DNA of 20,177 bases from a virus, in the IMG/VR virus record IMGVR_UViG_3300042312_000512, positions 1-20,177 of that record, one strand, 5' to 3'. Below are positions 14,442-20,177 of this stretch, piece after piece; the first letter of the stretch is position 1; every line of letters begins with the position of its first letter. A program made the translations under genes and the position numbers. The notes under the pieces are model-generated. The model saw nothing but the letters and a program-made list of their open reading frames with translations. It was not told where the DNA came from and did not search any database.

Positions 14442-15032
14442 GGTCTTGGAGCCTGTCGAGGGTCTGGTCGAGGTGACGCGAATCGCCGCGTGCGCCGATG
14501 GCGATTAGCGAGAGCAGCCGCGCATCGCGCGCCGCGTCCTCCCGCACGGTGGCGGCAGCGAAGCCGCGCACCTGCGCCAAGGTGTAGTCGAGGATGTCCG
14601 GCAGCCGGTGGCCGTGGGCGATCAGGTGCTGGACGGCGTCGAACCAGCCGTGGCCGCTGCTGTCGCCACGCTCGTCCGCGCGATCAGACCGCCCATCTCT
14701 TCGTTCAGGCGCGGCATCACCGTCCGGGTAAAAAAATCGGCGTTGACCTCGATCACCTTCGCCGCCAACAGAATCGCCTCGTCGGCTGCCAGCTCGTCGA
14801 CCCACGCGCGCGGTTTGCCGATGGCAATCGACACCGCCGCCAGCAGGTCGTCGCCACGCTCGCCGAACAGCGTCAGCCAGTCGATGCCGTCGCCGCCGAT
14901 CTGCTGCATCACCGGCGTGATCGCACGCAGGAAGGCGGGCATCTGCCCGACCTTGAGCGGCTTGATGGCCAGCGGCTCGCCGTCGATGACCAGTTCCACC
15001 GCCTGCGGGATGAGGGTTTCCAGATCGCTCAT
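14416..15032 (-). CDS. Tail assembly chaperone GT fusion by -1 frameshift
   Basis: This entry is the extended product made when ribosomes slip at the T7 run (14730-14736). The first 101 residues come from the G frame, ending ADFF, and then the -1 frame continues YPDGDAAPERR and on to the stop at 14416, about 205 residues in total. The T part after the G stop is clearly coding: HGWFDAVQHLIAHGHRLPDI and LDYTLAQVRGFAAATV have G/C-rich third positions. No credible independent start for T is visible. In lambda the gpG:gpGT ratio, set by frameshifting, is needed for tail assembly around the tape measure, and the position just upstream of the tape measure agrees. The low-complexity Arg/Asp-rich linker between is overlapped by the G tail. 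Confidence 0.85.
14622..15032 (-). CDS. Tail assembly chaperone G (136 aa)
   Basis: This is the non-frameshifted product of the chaperone pair, a lambda gpG analogue that binds the tape measure during tail assembly and is absent from virions. Visible features are a short beta-rich start (ELVIDGEPLAIKPLKVGQ), helical segments (MPAFLRAITPVMQQIG), a GERGDDLLAAVSIAIGKP stretch, and an Ala/Thr-rich C-terminus (ATAAATAGSTPSST). Residues 100-101 are the two Phe codons of the slippery site. I chose ATG 15032 because GGGGA lies upstream. An in-frame ATG at 15044, overlapping the tail-tube stop (TGATG), would add four residues and cannot be excluded. The family may be DUF6631-like, from memory. Confidence 0.85.
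   Translation of the reverse strand: MSDLETLIPQAVELVIDGEPLAIKPLKVGQMPAFLRAITPVMQQIGGDGIDWLTLFGERGDDLLAAVSIAIGKPRAWVDELAADEAILLAAKVIEVNADFFTRTVMPRLNEEMGGLIARTSVATAAATAGSTPSST
14730..14736 (-). promoter_or_regulatory. Programmed -1 ribosomal frameshift site (T TTT TTT)
   Basis: On the minus strand the G frame reads GCC GAT TTT TTT ACC, so the heptamer T TTT TTT (X XXY YYZ form) sits exactly in the slippery phase. Slipping back one base makes the next codon TAC, entering the T frame that stays open to 14416. A seven-base T run is conspicuous in such GC-rich DNA. I did not find an obvious downstream stem-loop or pseudoknot by eye. Confidence 0.85.
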
Positions 15033-15043
15033 GGCAGTCCCCA

Positions 15044-15796
15044 TCACAGTTGCACGATGCGGCCGAACTGGCCGAGCACCGCGTCGTAGGGCTTGGTGGT
15101 GTCGGCCAAGAGCGAGCCTTCCAGCTCGAACTTGTTGTACTCGTCCGAGATGAAGGAGATCTCCTTCAGCGGATCGAAGGCGACGCGGTACAGCTCGACC
15201 AGCACCTTGGCGTTGCCCTGCGCGGTGTTGATGCCTTCCAGCCGCAGATACCGCTCCGGCACCGACTGCGTGAAGATGCCGATCTCGGTGGCCGCGCCGT
15301 AGGTGTAGGCCGCCTTGAACGGCGCGGTGAAGCCGGTGGTATCCAGAAACTGGAGGGCACCGAAGTCGTTGTCCACGGTGTAGTTCGTACCTGCGACCAG
15401 CGTCGCGGGCGTGCCCGCCGAATCGGTGACCACGACTGCCGACACCTTGGGGTGCGCGAAGAAGTAGCGGTCGCCGACCACTGGCGTCGCGCCGCCGATG
15501 GTTTCGGCAGTGACCGAGCCGGTGCTGCCGGTGACGTGGTTGCCGTAGAGGGCCAGCGCAAGGTTTTCCTTCGTGAACTCCTCGATGGTGAGGTTCACGG
15601 TGGCCGACTTCTGCTTGACCATCCGGTGATCCAGCGAGCGCTGGCCAGTCTGGCTCTCGTAGTGCTCCAGCACGTCGGTCTTGAGCGAGAGCTTCAGCTC
15701 GGCCACGTTGCCGGGCGAACGTACTTCGATGGGAAGGCCGTCGATATCGCGCTTGCCGAGGAAGACGCGGCCTTGGAACGATGCATAGGTGCTCAT
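15044..15796 (-). CDS. Major tail tube protein (250 aa)
   Basis: This is the probable tail tube subunit, polymerising around the tape measure to form the non-contractile tail. The N-terminus MSTYASFQGRVFLGKRDIDG and the strand LPIEVRSPGNVAELKLSLKT fit tail tube proteins. So do GNHVTGSTGSVTAETIGGA, the YTYGAATEIGIFTQ segment and the late strand LEGINTAQGNAKVLVELYRV (about 195-215). Length, single copy and position directly before the chaperone genes support the assignment (lambda V, about 246 residues, occupies the same slot). A variable insertion (about 95-150, Thr/Val/Gly-rich) could be an outward-facing immunoglobulin-like or loop region. The start at 15796 overlaps the previous stop by four bases, with AAGGA nine bases upstream. 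Confidence 0.88.
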   Translation of the reverse strand: MSTYASFQGRVFLGKRDIDGLPIEVRSPGNVAELKLSLKTDVLEHYESQTGQRSLDHRMVKQKSATVNLTIEEFTKENLALALYGNHVTGSTGSVTAETIGGATPVVGDRYFFAHPKVSAVVVTDSAGTPATLVAGTNYTVDNDFGALQFLDTTGFTAPFKAAYTYGAATEIGIFTQSVPERYLRLEGINTAQGNAKVLVELYRVAFDPLKEISFISDEYNKFELEGSLLADTTKPYDAVLGQFGRIVQL

Positions 15797-16023
15797 GATT
15801 TGGATTCCTTGCGTGGGGTGGTGATGTGTCGGGTGGGTTCGATGGGCGTGCCGTCACCTTCCGATGGCGGCACAGGGACGGGCTGGCGGTCGTGGCGCGC
15901 GATGCCGTTGGCGATGAGCCAGTCGGCAGTGCCGCTCTCCACGTCCAGCCGTTCGCCCGCCTTGCAGGGTTTGCCCGCGTGGGTGTGCGGGCGGGTCAAG
16001 ACGATGTGGGTCATGGGTGTCAT
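15793..16023 (-). CDS. Small DUF7210-like phage protein (76 aa)
   Basis: This short protein lies between the tail terminator and tail tube genes. Its core is THIVLTRPHTHAGKPCKAGE, then LDVESGTADWLIANGIARHD. It recalls a widespread small phage family (DUF7210, from memory) with a conserved PHxHxG and C-terminal WLI-x-x-G segment, often found among head-tail joining genes. Function is unknown. Two starts are possible: ATG 16023, overlapping the upstream stop as ATGA, or ATG 16014, three residues shorter. Neither has a good Shine-Dalgarno site, so I favour 16023 through translational coupling. The C-terminal 25 residues are Pro/Thr/Lys-rich and probably disordered. It overlaps the tail tube start by four bases. 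Confidence 0.7.
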   Translation of the reverse strand: MTPMTHIVLTRPHTHAGKPCKAGERLDVESGTADWLIANGIARHDRQPVPVPPSEGDGTPIEPTRHITTPRKESKS

Positions 16024-16466
16024 CCGTTGGTTGAAAGATCGGTGTCGAGCGTCCGGTAGGTGATTGCGTAGCGCGCCGGGATCGCGGCGGCGACCGCATC
16101 GGCGTCCTCCACGTCCCACTCGCAGTCCAGTTCGCGGATGCCCAAGGCAAGGCCCCCCAGATTCCGGTCGGCCAGAAGCGCGGCGTGGGCGGCGGTGAGC
16201 AGCCGGTCGGCTTCGGTTTCCGGGATCGCGGGCGGCACCGCGCGCGCCAGCGCAACGAGGCGCACGGTCAGTTCGCGCGTGACCCGGTCGTTGGCGCGCT
16301 CGGTGATCTGCTCGGACTCTGGGAACACCACCAGCGCCGGGGATTGCTCCCGGCTGATGGCCACCGTGGGCGAGCGGTGCAGCGCGGCGCCAAGCGACTC
16401 CACCGGCGTGCGGACAGCGTCGAGCACCGCGAGCAGAATCTGCTCGCGGATCGAGTGAGCGGCCAT
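16020..16466 (-). CDS. Tail terminator-like protein, gpU-type (148 aa)
   Basis: This is probably the protein that caps the head-proximal end of the tail tube. The N-terminal helix (REQILLAVLDAVRTPVESLG), the middle strand SPALVVFPESEQITERAND, the strand ELTVRLVALARAV and the C-terminal ARYAITYRTLDTDL echo lambda gpU and related terminators, which end with a similar TYxITY strand. Length fits (lambda U is 131 residues). Position after the FII-like connector and before the tail tube gene supports the call. The ATG at 16466 lies three bases after the connector stop, with GAGG nine bases upstream. Confidence 0.72.
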   Translation of the reverse strand: MAAHSIREQILLAVLDAVRTPVESLGAALHRSPTVAISREQSPALVVFPESEQITERANDRVTRELTVRLVALARAVPPAIPETEADRLLTAAHAALLADRNLGGLALGIRELDCEWDVEDADAVAAAIPARYAITYRTLDTDLSTNG

Positions 16467-16469
16467 CGG

Positions 16470-16772
16470 TCAGAGCCTCGTGAGCTTGGCGCGTGTTTCC
16501 GAGCCGTCGGCCACGGCCCGGACATCGCGCACCTGATAGGTCACGCCGTCGATCTCGACCACCTCGCGCGCGGCCAGACCCACAAATGCCGACGCCGGAT
16601 ACGTGATCGCGTAGTCGGTGTTCAGGGCCAAGCCGTCGAGGATGGTGTCGTCCGGCGCGGAGAATCCGACCGGATGCTGCTCGGCGGTCGAGCCGCCCGA
16701 GGATTGCCAGCGGCAGTCCTTGAGCAGCCCCACGTTCGTCGCGGCGGTATAGACCTGCTCGACGAGGCCCAT
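16470..16772 (-). CDS. Head-tail connector, lambda FII-like (100 aa)
   Basis: This small protein follows the capsid gene, the slot held in lambda (after FI) by FII, the protein that completes the head and forms the joint with the tail. The C-terminal part REVVEIDGVTYQVRDVRAVADGSETRAKLTRL (residues 69-100 overall) resembles the FII barrel ending, where a strand pair is followed by Asp-Arg-Val-x-x-Asp-Gly. The N-terminal region is MGLVEQVYTAATNVGLLKDC. The start ATG at 16772 overlaps the capsid stop by one base, with GGAG eight bases upstream. No FI-like DNA packaging protein is present between the capsid gene and this one. Homology is modest by eye, so the function is inferred from order and fold pattern. 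Confidence 0.68.
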   Translation of the reverse strand: MGLVEQVYTAATNVGLLKDCRWQSSGGSTAEQHPVGFSAPDDTILDGLALNTDYAITYPASAFVGLAAREVVEIDGVTYQVRDVRAVADGSETRAKLTRL

Positions 16773-17782
16773 CACGCGATCTCCAGCTTCACCAGCAACT
16801 GCGGGCGGTGGCACAGCGGCAGCGGGTTGGCCTGCGTGTGCAGGTCGGTGCCCCGGTCGAACTTGCGCGGTTCCTGCTTCGCGTACAGCGGCAGCGCCAT
16901 CGTGTTGGCCGTCTCGTTGAAGTCGGCGGGCGCGTAGTAGGTGGCGAAGGTGTCCATCGTGCCCAGCGGGAACGCATGGCCCTCGTCCTCTTCGACGAAG
17001 CGGCGCACGCTGCCGCCGGGTGCGGTCGCGCGACCGCGATGCTCCTCGAAGGTGATGCCACAGAAGGTGAAGCCGGAGCGCATGTCCGTGCGCAGCGCCT
17101 GACCGTCCTGCCAGCGCTCGTAGGACGCGATGACGTCGTCGTGCGTCGTGAGCGCCTCGAAGAAGTCCTTGCCGACCAGGACGTGGATGCCGGTCATCCG
17201 TTCGCCCTGCAGGCTGTCCTCGACGTAGCGCAGGAGATCGCGGCAGGCCTTGCCGACATCGAAATCGCTGTCGTGAACGGCGATGTCCCACGCGAAGGTC
17301 TGCGGCGTGATGCCGAACTCGGTGAAGAGGTTGTAGATCACGCTGCCGTCGGCATCGAGGATCAGACCCTTGAGCGCGCCGAAGCGCAGGTGCTCCAGCG
17401 TGATCGCGTGCTTGTTGCGCATCGTTTGCAGGTGCTGCGCCATCACGCCCGCCACCGTCTGCAACTCCGTTTCCGAGCCGAAGGCGCGGATGCCCTGGAC
17501 TTCCTCGGGCAGCACGACGTCGTCGTGCGGGATGTGCGGGATGTGGAACGAGCGCACGTTGCGCTGGCCGCGCACGCCGACCGTGCCGGGCGAGCCCACG
17601 GGCATCGTCGGCAGCAGCGTCAGCACGCCGTTCTGCTGCTCGACGATGATCGAGCGGAAGCGCTGCGGGCGGTCGACGAACAGCCCCATCTGGGCCAGAC
17701 GGTCGTAGTTGTTGGGCAGGATGTTGATGGCGGCGGTCAGCGCCGACATCGAAAACGCCGGGTTCTCGAAAATGTTCTGCAT
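16772..17782 (-). CDS. Major capsid protein, lambda gpE family (336 aa)
   Basis: This is the main shell protein of the icosahedral head (HK97 fold). The N-terminus (MQNIFENPAFSMSALTAAIN, then NNYDRLAQMGLF), HIPHDDVVLPEEVQGIRAFGS (about 94-114) and AVHDSDFDVGKACRDLLRYV (about 173-192) fit the family. So do GIHVLVGKDFFEALTTHDD and a C-terminal APADFNETANTMALPLYAKQ. These match the Phage_cap_E family, and the length equals lambda E (341) within a few residues. The start ATG at 17782 was chosen because AAGGAG lies seven bases upstream and the decoration gene ends two bases before. An in-frame extension further upstream is Pro/Arg-rich, overlaps the decoration gene and lacks family similarity. Confidence 0.95.
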   Translation of the reverse strand: MQNIFENPAFSMSALTAAINILPNNYDRLAQMGLFVDRPQRFRSIIVEQQNGVLTLLPTMPVGSPGTVGVRGQRNVRSFHIPHIPHDDVVLPEEVQGIRAFGSETELQTVAGVMAQHLQTMRNKHAITLEHLRFGALKGLILDADGSVIYNLFTEFGITPQTFAWDIAVHDSDFDVGKACRDLLRYVEDSLQGERMTGIHVLVGKDFFEALTTHDDVIASYERWQDGQALRTDMRSGFTFCGITFEEHRGRATAPGGSVRRFVEEDEGHAFPLGTMDTFATYYAPADFNETANTMALPLYAKQEPRKFDRGTDLHTQANPLPLCHRPQLLVKLEIA

Positions 17783-17784
17783 GG

Positions 17785-18165
17785 TCAGACTCCTTGGCGG
17801 ACGAGGACACCCAGCGCCTTGAGCTGGGCAATGGCCGCCAGTTGTTCGGCGGAGGTGATCGCGGCAGGCCACGCGAGCGCGTGGTCGGAAACGATGGCGT
17901 GACGCACGATGAGCAGGCCGTCGGTGCGGTCGGCGGCGCTCGCGTCGCAGGGCTGGATCAGCACGCCTGCGGCGACCTGCGTGCCGTCTTCGGCGGACGG
18001 GTCGAACTGCTTGACCTTGCCGTTGGCGGTGACGACGCCGACCACCGTGCCCAGCGTCAGGTTCTGGCCGGAGGCGACGGTGACGCGGTCACGCGAGTAG
18101 AGGTTGGGCGCTTCGAACTTGAGCAGATCGCCCAGGTTCATGGATTCGGTGAGGACGGTCGGCAT
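17785..18165 (-). CDS. Head decoration protein, lambda gpD family (126 aa)
   Basis: This is a capsid-stabilising protein that binds the expanded shell as trimers. The N-terminus MPTVLTESMNLGDLLKFEAP, then SRDRVTVASGQNLTLGTVVG (about 24-43) and ASAADRTDGLLIVRHAIVSD, fit the HDPD/gpD family. The C-terminal helix contains ITSAEQLAAIAQLKALGVLV. Lambda D is 110 residues, so this is slightly longer. It lies between the protease/scaffold and capsid genes, as in lambda (C-Nu3-D-E). ATG 18165 follows AAGGAG at seven bases, one base after the preceding stop. Confidence 0.93.
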   Translation of the reverse strand: MPTVLTESMNLGDLLKFEAPNLYSRDRVTVASGQNLTLGTVVGVVTANGKVKQFDPSAEDGTQVAAGVLIQPCDASAADRTDGLLIVRHAIVSDHALAWPAAITSAEQLAAIAQLKALGVLVRQGV

Positions 18166-18166
18166 T

Positions 18167-18511
18167 TCAGATCTCCTTCTTCAGTGCGGACGACTGCGCC
18201 GCGAGGTTGCGGGCGGCGTCGATCAGCGGATTGCTGGGTGCGGGGCGGGTGGCGTCAGGCGCGATGCGACTGATGATTTCGGGACTGGCGTCGGCCTTGG
18301 CCGATAGCAGTTGGCTGCGCACCTTCGCGGGTGCGGTGTTGGCTTCGAGGAAGCCCGCGATCAGGTCGGCGCGACCGGCGAGCGTGCAGGTCTGCGCGAT
18401 CTCGATGGCGTCGGCCACGTTCAGCGTGGTGGCGGCGGACGGTTGAGCAGGATGGCCAGCAGGATCAGCAAGAGGCCGATCAAGAGCAGCGGGGTCGGAT
18501 CGTTCATTCAT
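18167..18511 (-). CDS. Nested in-frame scaffold protein, Nu3-like (114 aa)
   Basis: An internal ATG at 18511 (Met299 of the protease) is preceded by GGAG at 18518-18521 with a six-base spacer. It opens a 114-residue product consisting only of the C-terminal scaffold region: Ala-rich helices such as VADAIEIAQTCTLAGRADLI and a polar, basic end (AAQSSALKKEI). In lambda the scaffold Nu3 is likewise made from an in-frame start within gene C and is needed in excess over protease. I infer the same here; the sequence shows only the start site and the domain boundary. Confidence 0.65.
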   Translation of the reverse strand: MNERSDPAALDRPLADPAGHPAQPSAATTLNVADAIEIAQTCTLAGRADLIAGFLEANTAPAKVRSQLLSAKADASPEIISRIAPDATRPAPSNPLIDAARNLAAQSSALKKEI

Positions 18512-19405
18512 GGAAGACTCCATCGGGTGGTTGCAGAAAGAGCCCGCCCGCGTGGCCGCAGCCGTCGGAGTCGGGTTGGGGGAAACGGATGCGAGAAGCT
18601 GGGTGAGCGCGTCGTCGAAGGTGCCGATGGCGTCGGCAAGGCCCATGGCGACGGCGGCTTGCCCGAAAAACAGCCCGGCTTCGGTGTCGCGCACGGCGGA
18701 GGCCTCGATGCCCCGGTGGCGGGCCACCGTCTCGACGAACAGGCCGTAGATGCGATTCACCTCGCCCTTCAAGAAGGCGTGGGCTTCGCTGGAAATCGGC
18801 GCGTGCGGGTTGAGATCGTTCTTGCGGTCGCCCGCGAACACGGCGGTGTAGTGAATGCCGTCCTGCGCGTCCTTCTCGGACTGGTCGACGTGCATCGCGA
18901 TGACGCCAATCGAGCCGACACCACCGGTGCGCGAGACGAACACCCGGCTGGCGGCGGACGCCAGTGCGTAGGCGGCCGAGAAGGCCATGTCATTGGCCAC
19001 CGCCCAGACTGGCTTGATCTGGCTGGCGGCGTGGATGCGGTCGGCCAGATCGAACACGCCGCCCGATTCGCCACCGGGCGAATCGATGTCGAGCAGGATG
19101 GCCGACACCGCCGGATTGCCGATGGCTGCGTCGAGTTGCGCGGTCAGGCCCGCGTAGCTGGTCAAGCCCGATTCGGCTTCCAGCCCCAGTGTGCGGCGCA
19201 CCAGCGTGCCGTGGATCGGAATGATGGCCACGCCAGGGGGCGATCCAGGCGCTGCGCGTGTCGGCGGCGTGAAGCTCGAAGCAGCGGTCAGATCGGTCAA
19301 GCCGACCCGGGGGCCCAGCACGGCCAGGATCACGTCAAGTTTCGGGCGATGAATCGCCAGCGGCACGCCAAACAGGCGCGCCGCCAAGTGCGGCAGCAAG
19401 GTCAT
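18167..19405 (-). CDS. S49 family capsid maturation protease fused to scaffold (412 aa)
   Basis: This is a serine protease of the SppA/S49 family, analogous to lambda gpC, that digests scaffold during head maturation. Residues 1-60 are a leader with MTLLPHLAARLFGVPLAIHRP. Residues about 58-275 are the protease: IIPIHGTLV, DIDSPGG (106-112), NDMAFSAAYALAS with probable nucleophile Ser143, GGVGSIGVIAMHVDQSEK, and GDRKNDLNP with probable general base Lys195. The 52-residue Ser-Lys spacing matches the Ser/Lys dyad of B. subtilis SppA as I recall it. Residues about 299-412 are a scaffold-like, Ala-rich helical region, probably also made alone from an internal start. The start ATG at 19405 has AAGGA upstream and lies 10 bases after the portal stop. 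A micro-ORF overprints residues about 300-329. Confidence 0.93.
   Translation of the reverse strand: MTLLPHLAARLFGVPLAIHRPKLDVILAVLGPRVGLTDLTAASSFTPPTRAAPGSPPGVAIIPIHGTLVRRTLGLEAESGLTSYAGLTAQLDAAIGNPAVSAILLDIDSPGGESGGVFDLADRIHAASQIKPVWAVANDMAFSAAYALASAASRVFVSRTGGVGSIGVIAMHVDQSEKDAQDGIHYTAVFAGDRKNDLNPHAPISSEAHAFLKGEVNRIYGLFVETVARHRGIEASAVRDTEAGLFFGQAAVAMGLADAIGTFDDALTQLLASVSPNPTPTAAATRAGSFCNHPMESSMNERSDPAALDRPLADPAGHPAQPSAATTLNVADAIEIAQTCTLAGRADLIAGFLEANTAPAKVRSQLLSAKADASPEIISRIAPDATRPAPSNPLIDAARNLAAQSSALKKEI
18421..18507 (-). CDS. Overprinted transmembrane micro-ORF (28 aa)
   Basis: A short frame, +2 relative to the scaffold, starts at ATG 18507, four bases after the scaffold ATG, and ends at TGA 18421. 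It encodes MNDPTPLLLIGLLLILLAIL followed by LNRPPPPR, that is, a near-perfect single transmembrane helix with a Pro/Arg tail. Of its 28 codons 24 end in G or C. Over the same bases the scaffold frame reads GCT GCT CTT GAT CGG CCT and so on, with only two of sixteen codons ending in G or C, unlike the rest of the window. This suggests that the micro-ORF frame is, or was, under coding selection. The GGAG at 18518-18521 lies ten bases upstream. No homolog is known to me and no role is claimed. Confidence 0.4.
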   Translation of the reverse strand: MNDPTPLLLIGLLLILLAILLNRPPPPR

Positions 19406-19415
19406 GGGGAATCCT

Positions 19416-20177
19416 TCAGGCAGTCGACGTGCTGCCGGATGCGTCGGTGGCGACGGCGTTGCGGTTGGGTTCCGCGCTGCCGCCGTCCTTCGACGTGTAG
19501 CGAGCGTCGGAATCGAAGATCAGGCCGAGGTCGTCGGCGCGCTTGTTGTCGGCGGCGATCTCGCGGTCGACGTCCTCGGCGTCGTAGCCGAAGGCCGAGA
19601 TGGCTTCCGAGCGCGACATCAGGCCCGCGCGGATCGCCAGCAGCATCGCCTTGAACTCCTTCTCCGGATCGACCCACTGCCAGCCCTGCGGAATCCACTT
19701 CACCTGCAGGTACTGACGGCGGCGAGCAGGCCCACCACGCGCGAAGCCGGGCGCATCGAGCGCGCCCGCGAGCACCGCCTGCTTCATCCACGCCGCCCAC
19801 ACCGGGCGGCACATCTGATGCACCAGCACGCCGTGCTGAACCATCTCGCAGCGACGCCGGAACTCCAGCATTCCCGCCCGGATGGACGAGTAGTTCACGC
19901 CGGTCAGATCGCCCGTGAGTTGCTCGTAGGTCACGCCCAAGGCGGCGGCGACCGCACGGAACTGCGTGCGCAGGAACTCGCCGTAGGAGCCACCGACGTC
20001 GGCGGGATCGGAGAACTTGATGTCCTCGCCCGGTTCCAGCAGTTGCAGCGTGCCGGGCTCCAGTCCGGCGAGCGCGACGCCGCTGTCGTCGGCAGCGCCT
20101 TCGCCCATCAGGTTGTCCTCCGGGTTGGCGCGCGTGACGAAGCCCGCGAACATCGCAGCGGTCTTCTTGCGCACCAG
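19416..20177 (-). CDS. Phage portal protein, lambda gpB family, C-terminal part
   Basis: The portal forms the dodecameric ring at the head vertex through which DNA is packaged and ejected. Only the C-terminal 253 codons or so lie in the window; the frame is open through the right edge, so the true start is outside. Visible residues about 80-107 (GVTYEQLTGDLTGVNYSSIR, then AGMLEFRRR) are the signature of the Phage_portal_2 (lambda B) family, followed by the typical C-terminal LQVKWIPQGWQWVDPEKEFK segment. The last 30 residues are Ser/Asp/Asn-rich and probably disordered. The lambda portal is 533 residues, so roughly half is present. It precedes the protease/scaffold gene by ten bases, as in the lambda B-C order. 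Confidence 0.94.
   Translation of the reverse strand: MVRKKTAAMFAGFVTRANPEDNLMGEGAADDSGVALAGLEPGTLQLLEPGEDIKFSDPADVGGSYGEFLRTQFRAVAAALGVTYEQLTGDLTGVNYSSIRAGMLEFRRRCEMVQHGVLVHQMCRPVWAAWMKQAVLAGALDAPGFARGGPARRRQYLQVKWIPQGWQWVDPEKEFKAMLLAIRAGLMSRSEAISAFGYDAEDVDREIAADNKRADDLGLIFDSDARYTSKDGGSAEPNRNAVATDASGSTSTA

Noticed and set aside
14416-14805. The T domain as an independent gene
   Set aside because: Upstream of the slippery site this frame gives only Arg/Gly-rich shadow sequence and has no ribosome binding site; entry by frameshift fits better.
17783-17872. Extending the major capsid protein 30 residues upstream
   Set aside because: The extension overlaps the decoration gene, is Pro/Arg/Cys-rich and lacks a Shine-Dalgarno site, whereas ATG 17782 has AAGGAG at ideal distance.
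18311-19654. A 447-codon plus-strand open frame opposite the protease and portal genes
   Set aside because: It spans the boundary of two clearly assigned minus-strand genes and ends in an Arg-rich stretch typical of non-coding frames.

Overview
This window is an almost gap-free, single-strand structural module of a tailed, siphovirus-type temperate phage or prophage. All genes I support lie on the minus strand, so the transcriptional order runs from right (20177) to left (1). The DNA is GC-rich with strong G/C preference at third codon positions. That fits a Burkholderiales, Xanthomonas or Pseudomonas-type host, but nothing in the window fixes the genus. No chromosomal gene, integrase, att site, tRNA, IS element or CRISPR array is visible, so prophage and free phage cannot be told apart.

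Head module (20177 to about 16470). It follows phage lambda closely: portal (gpB-like, cut by the window edge), an S49 serine protease fused to a scaffold with a probable nested scaffold start (lambda C/Nu3 arrangement), decoration protein D, major capsid protein E, and an FII-like head-tail connector. Tail shaft module (about 16470 to 9758): a tail-terminator-like protein (gpU-like), a small DUF7210-like protein, the tail tube protein, a G/GT tail-assembly chaperone pair joined by a -1 frameshift at a T7 slippery run, a basic gpZ/DUF6441-like protein, and a 1345-residue tape measure protein. Tail-tip module (9735 to 853): it is unlike lambda's M-L-K-I-J. It has a small tail protein, a 1202-residue repeat-containing protein, two probable tip or receptor-contact proteins, a frameshifted small tail gene, a 651-residue hub-like protein carrying an 11-unit 14-residue repeat, and a 73-residue beta-rich protein. 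Lysis module (774 to 1): after a probable weak terminator come a 100-residue one-TM protein, a two-TM holin-like protein and a signal-anchored GH24 lysozyme cut by the left edge.

Neighbouring genes mostly abut or overlap by 1 to 8 bases (many ATGA junctions), as expected for one coupled late operon. No intergenic stretch exceeds about 80 bases, and I saw no convincing promoter inside the window.

The most notable items are: (1) a 28-codon transmembrane micro-ORF overprinted on the scaffold, where third-position G/C preference switches from the scaffold frame to the micro-ORF frame; (2) the 14-residue periodic array in the hub protein; (3) the T7 frameshift site; (4) the protease/scaffold nested start; (5) a one-base frameshift breaking a small tail gene; (6) six degenerate 'PG(S/T)L' repeats in the 1202-residue protein.
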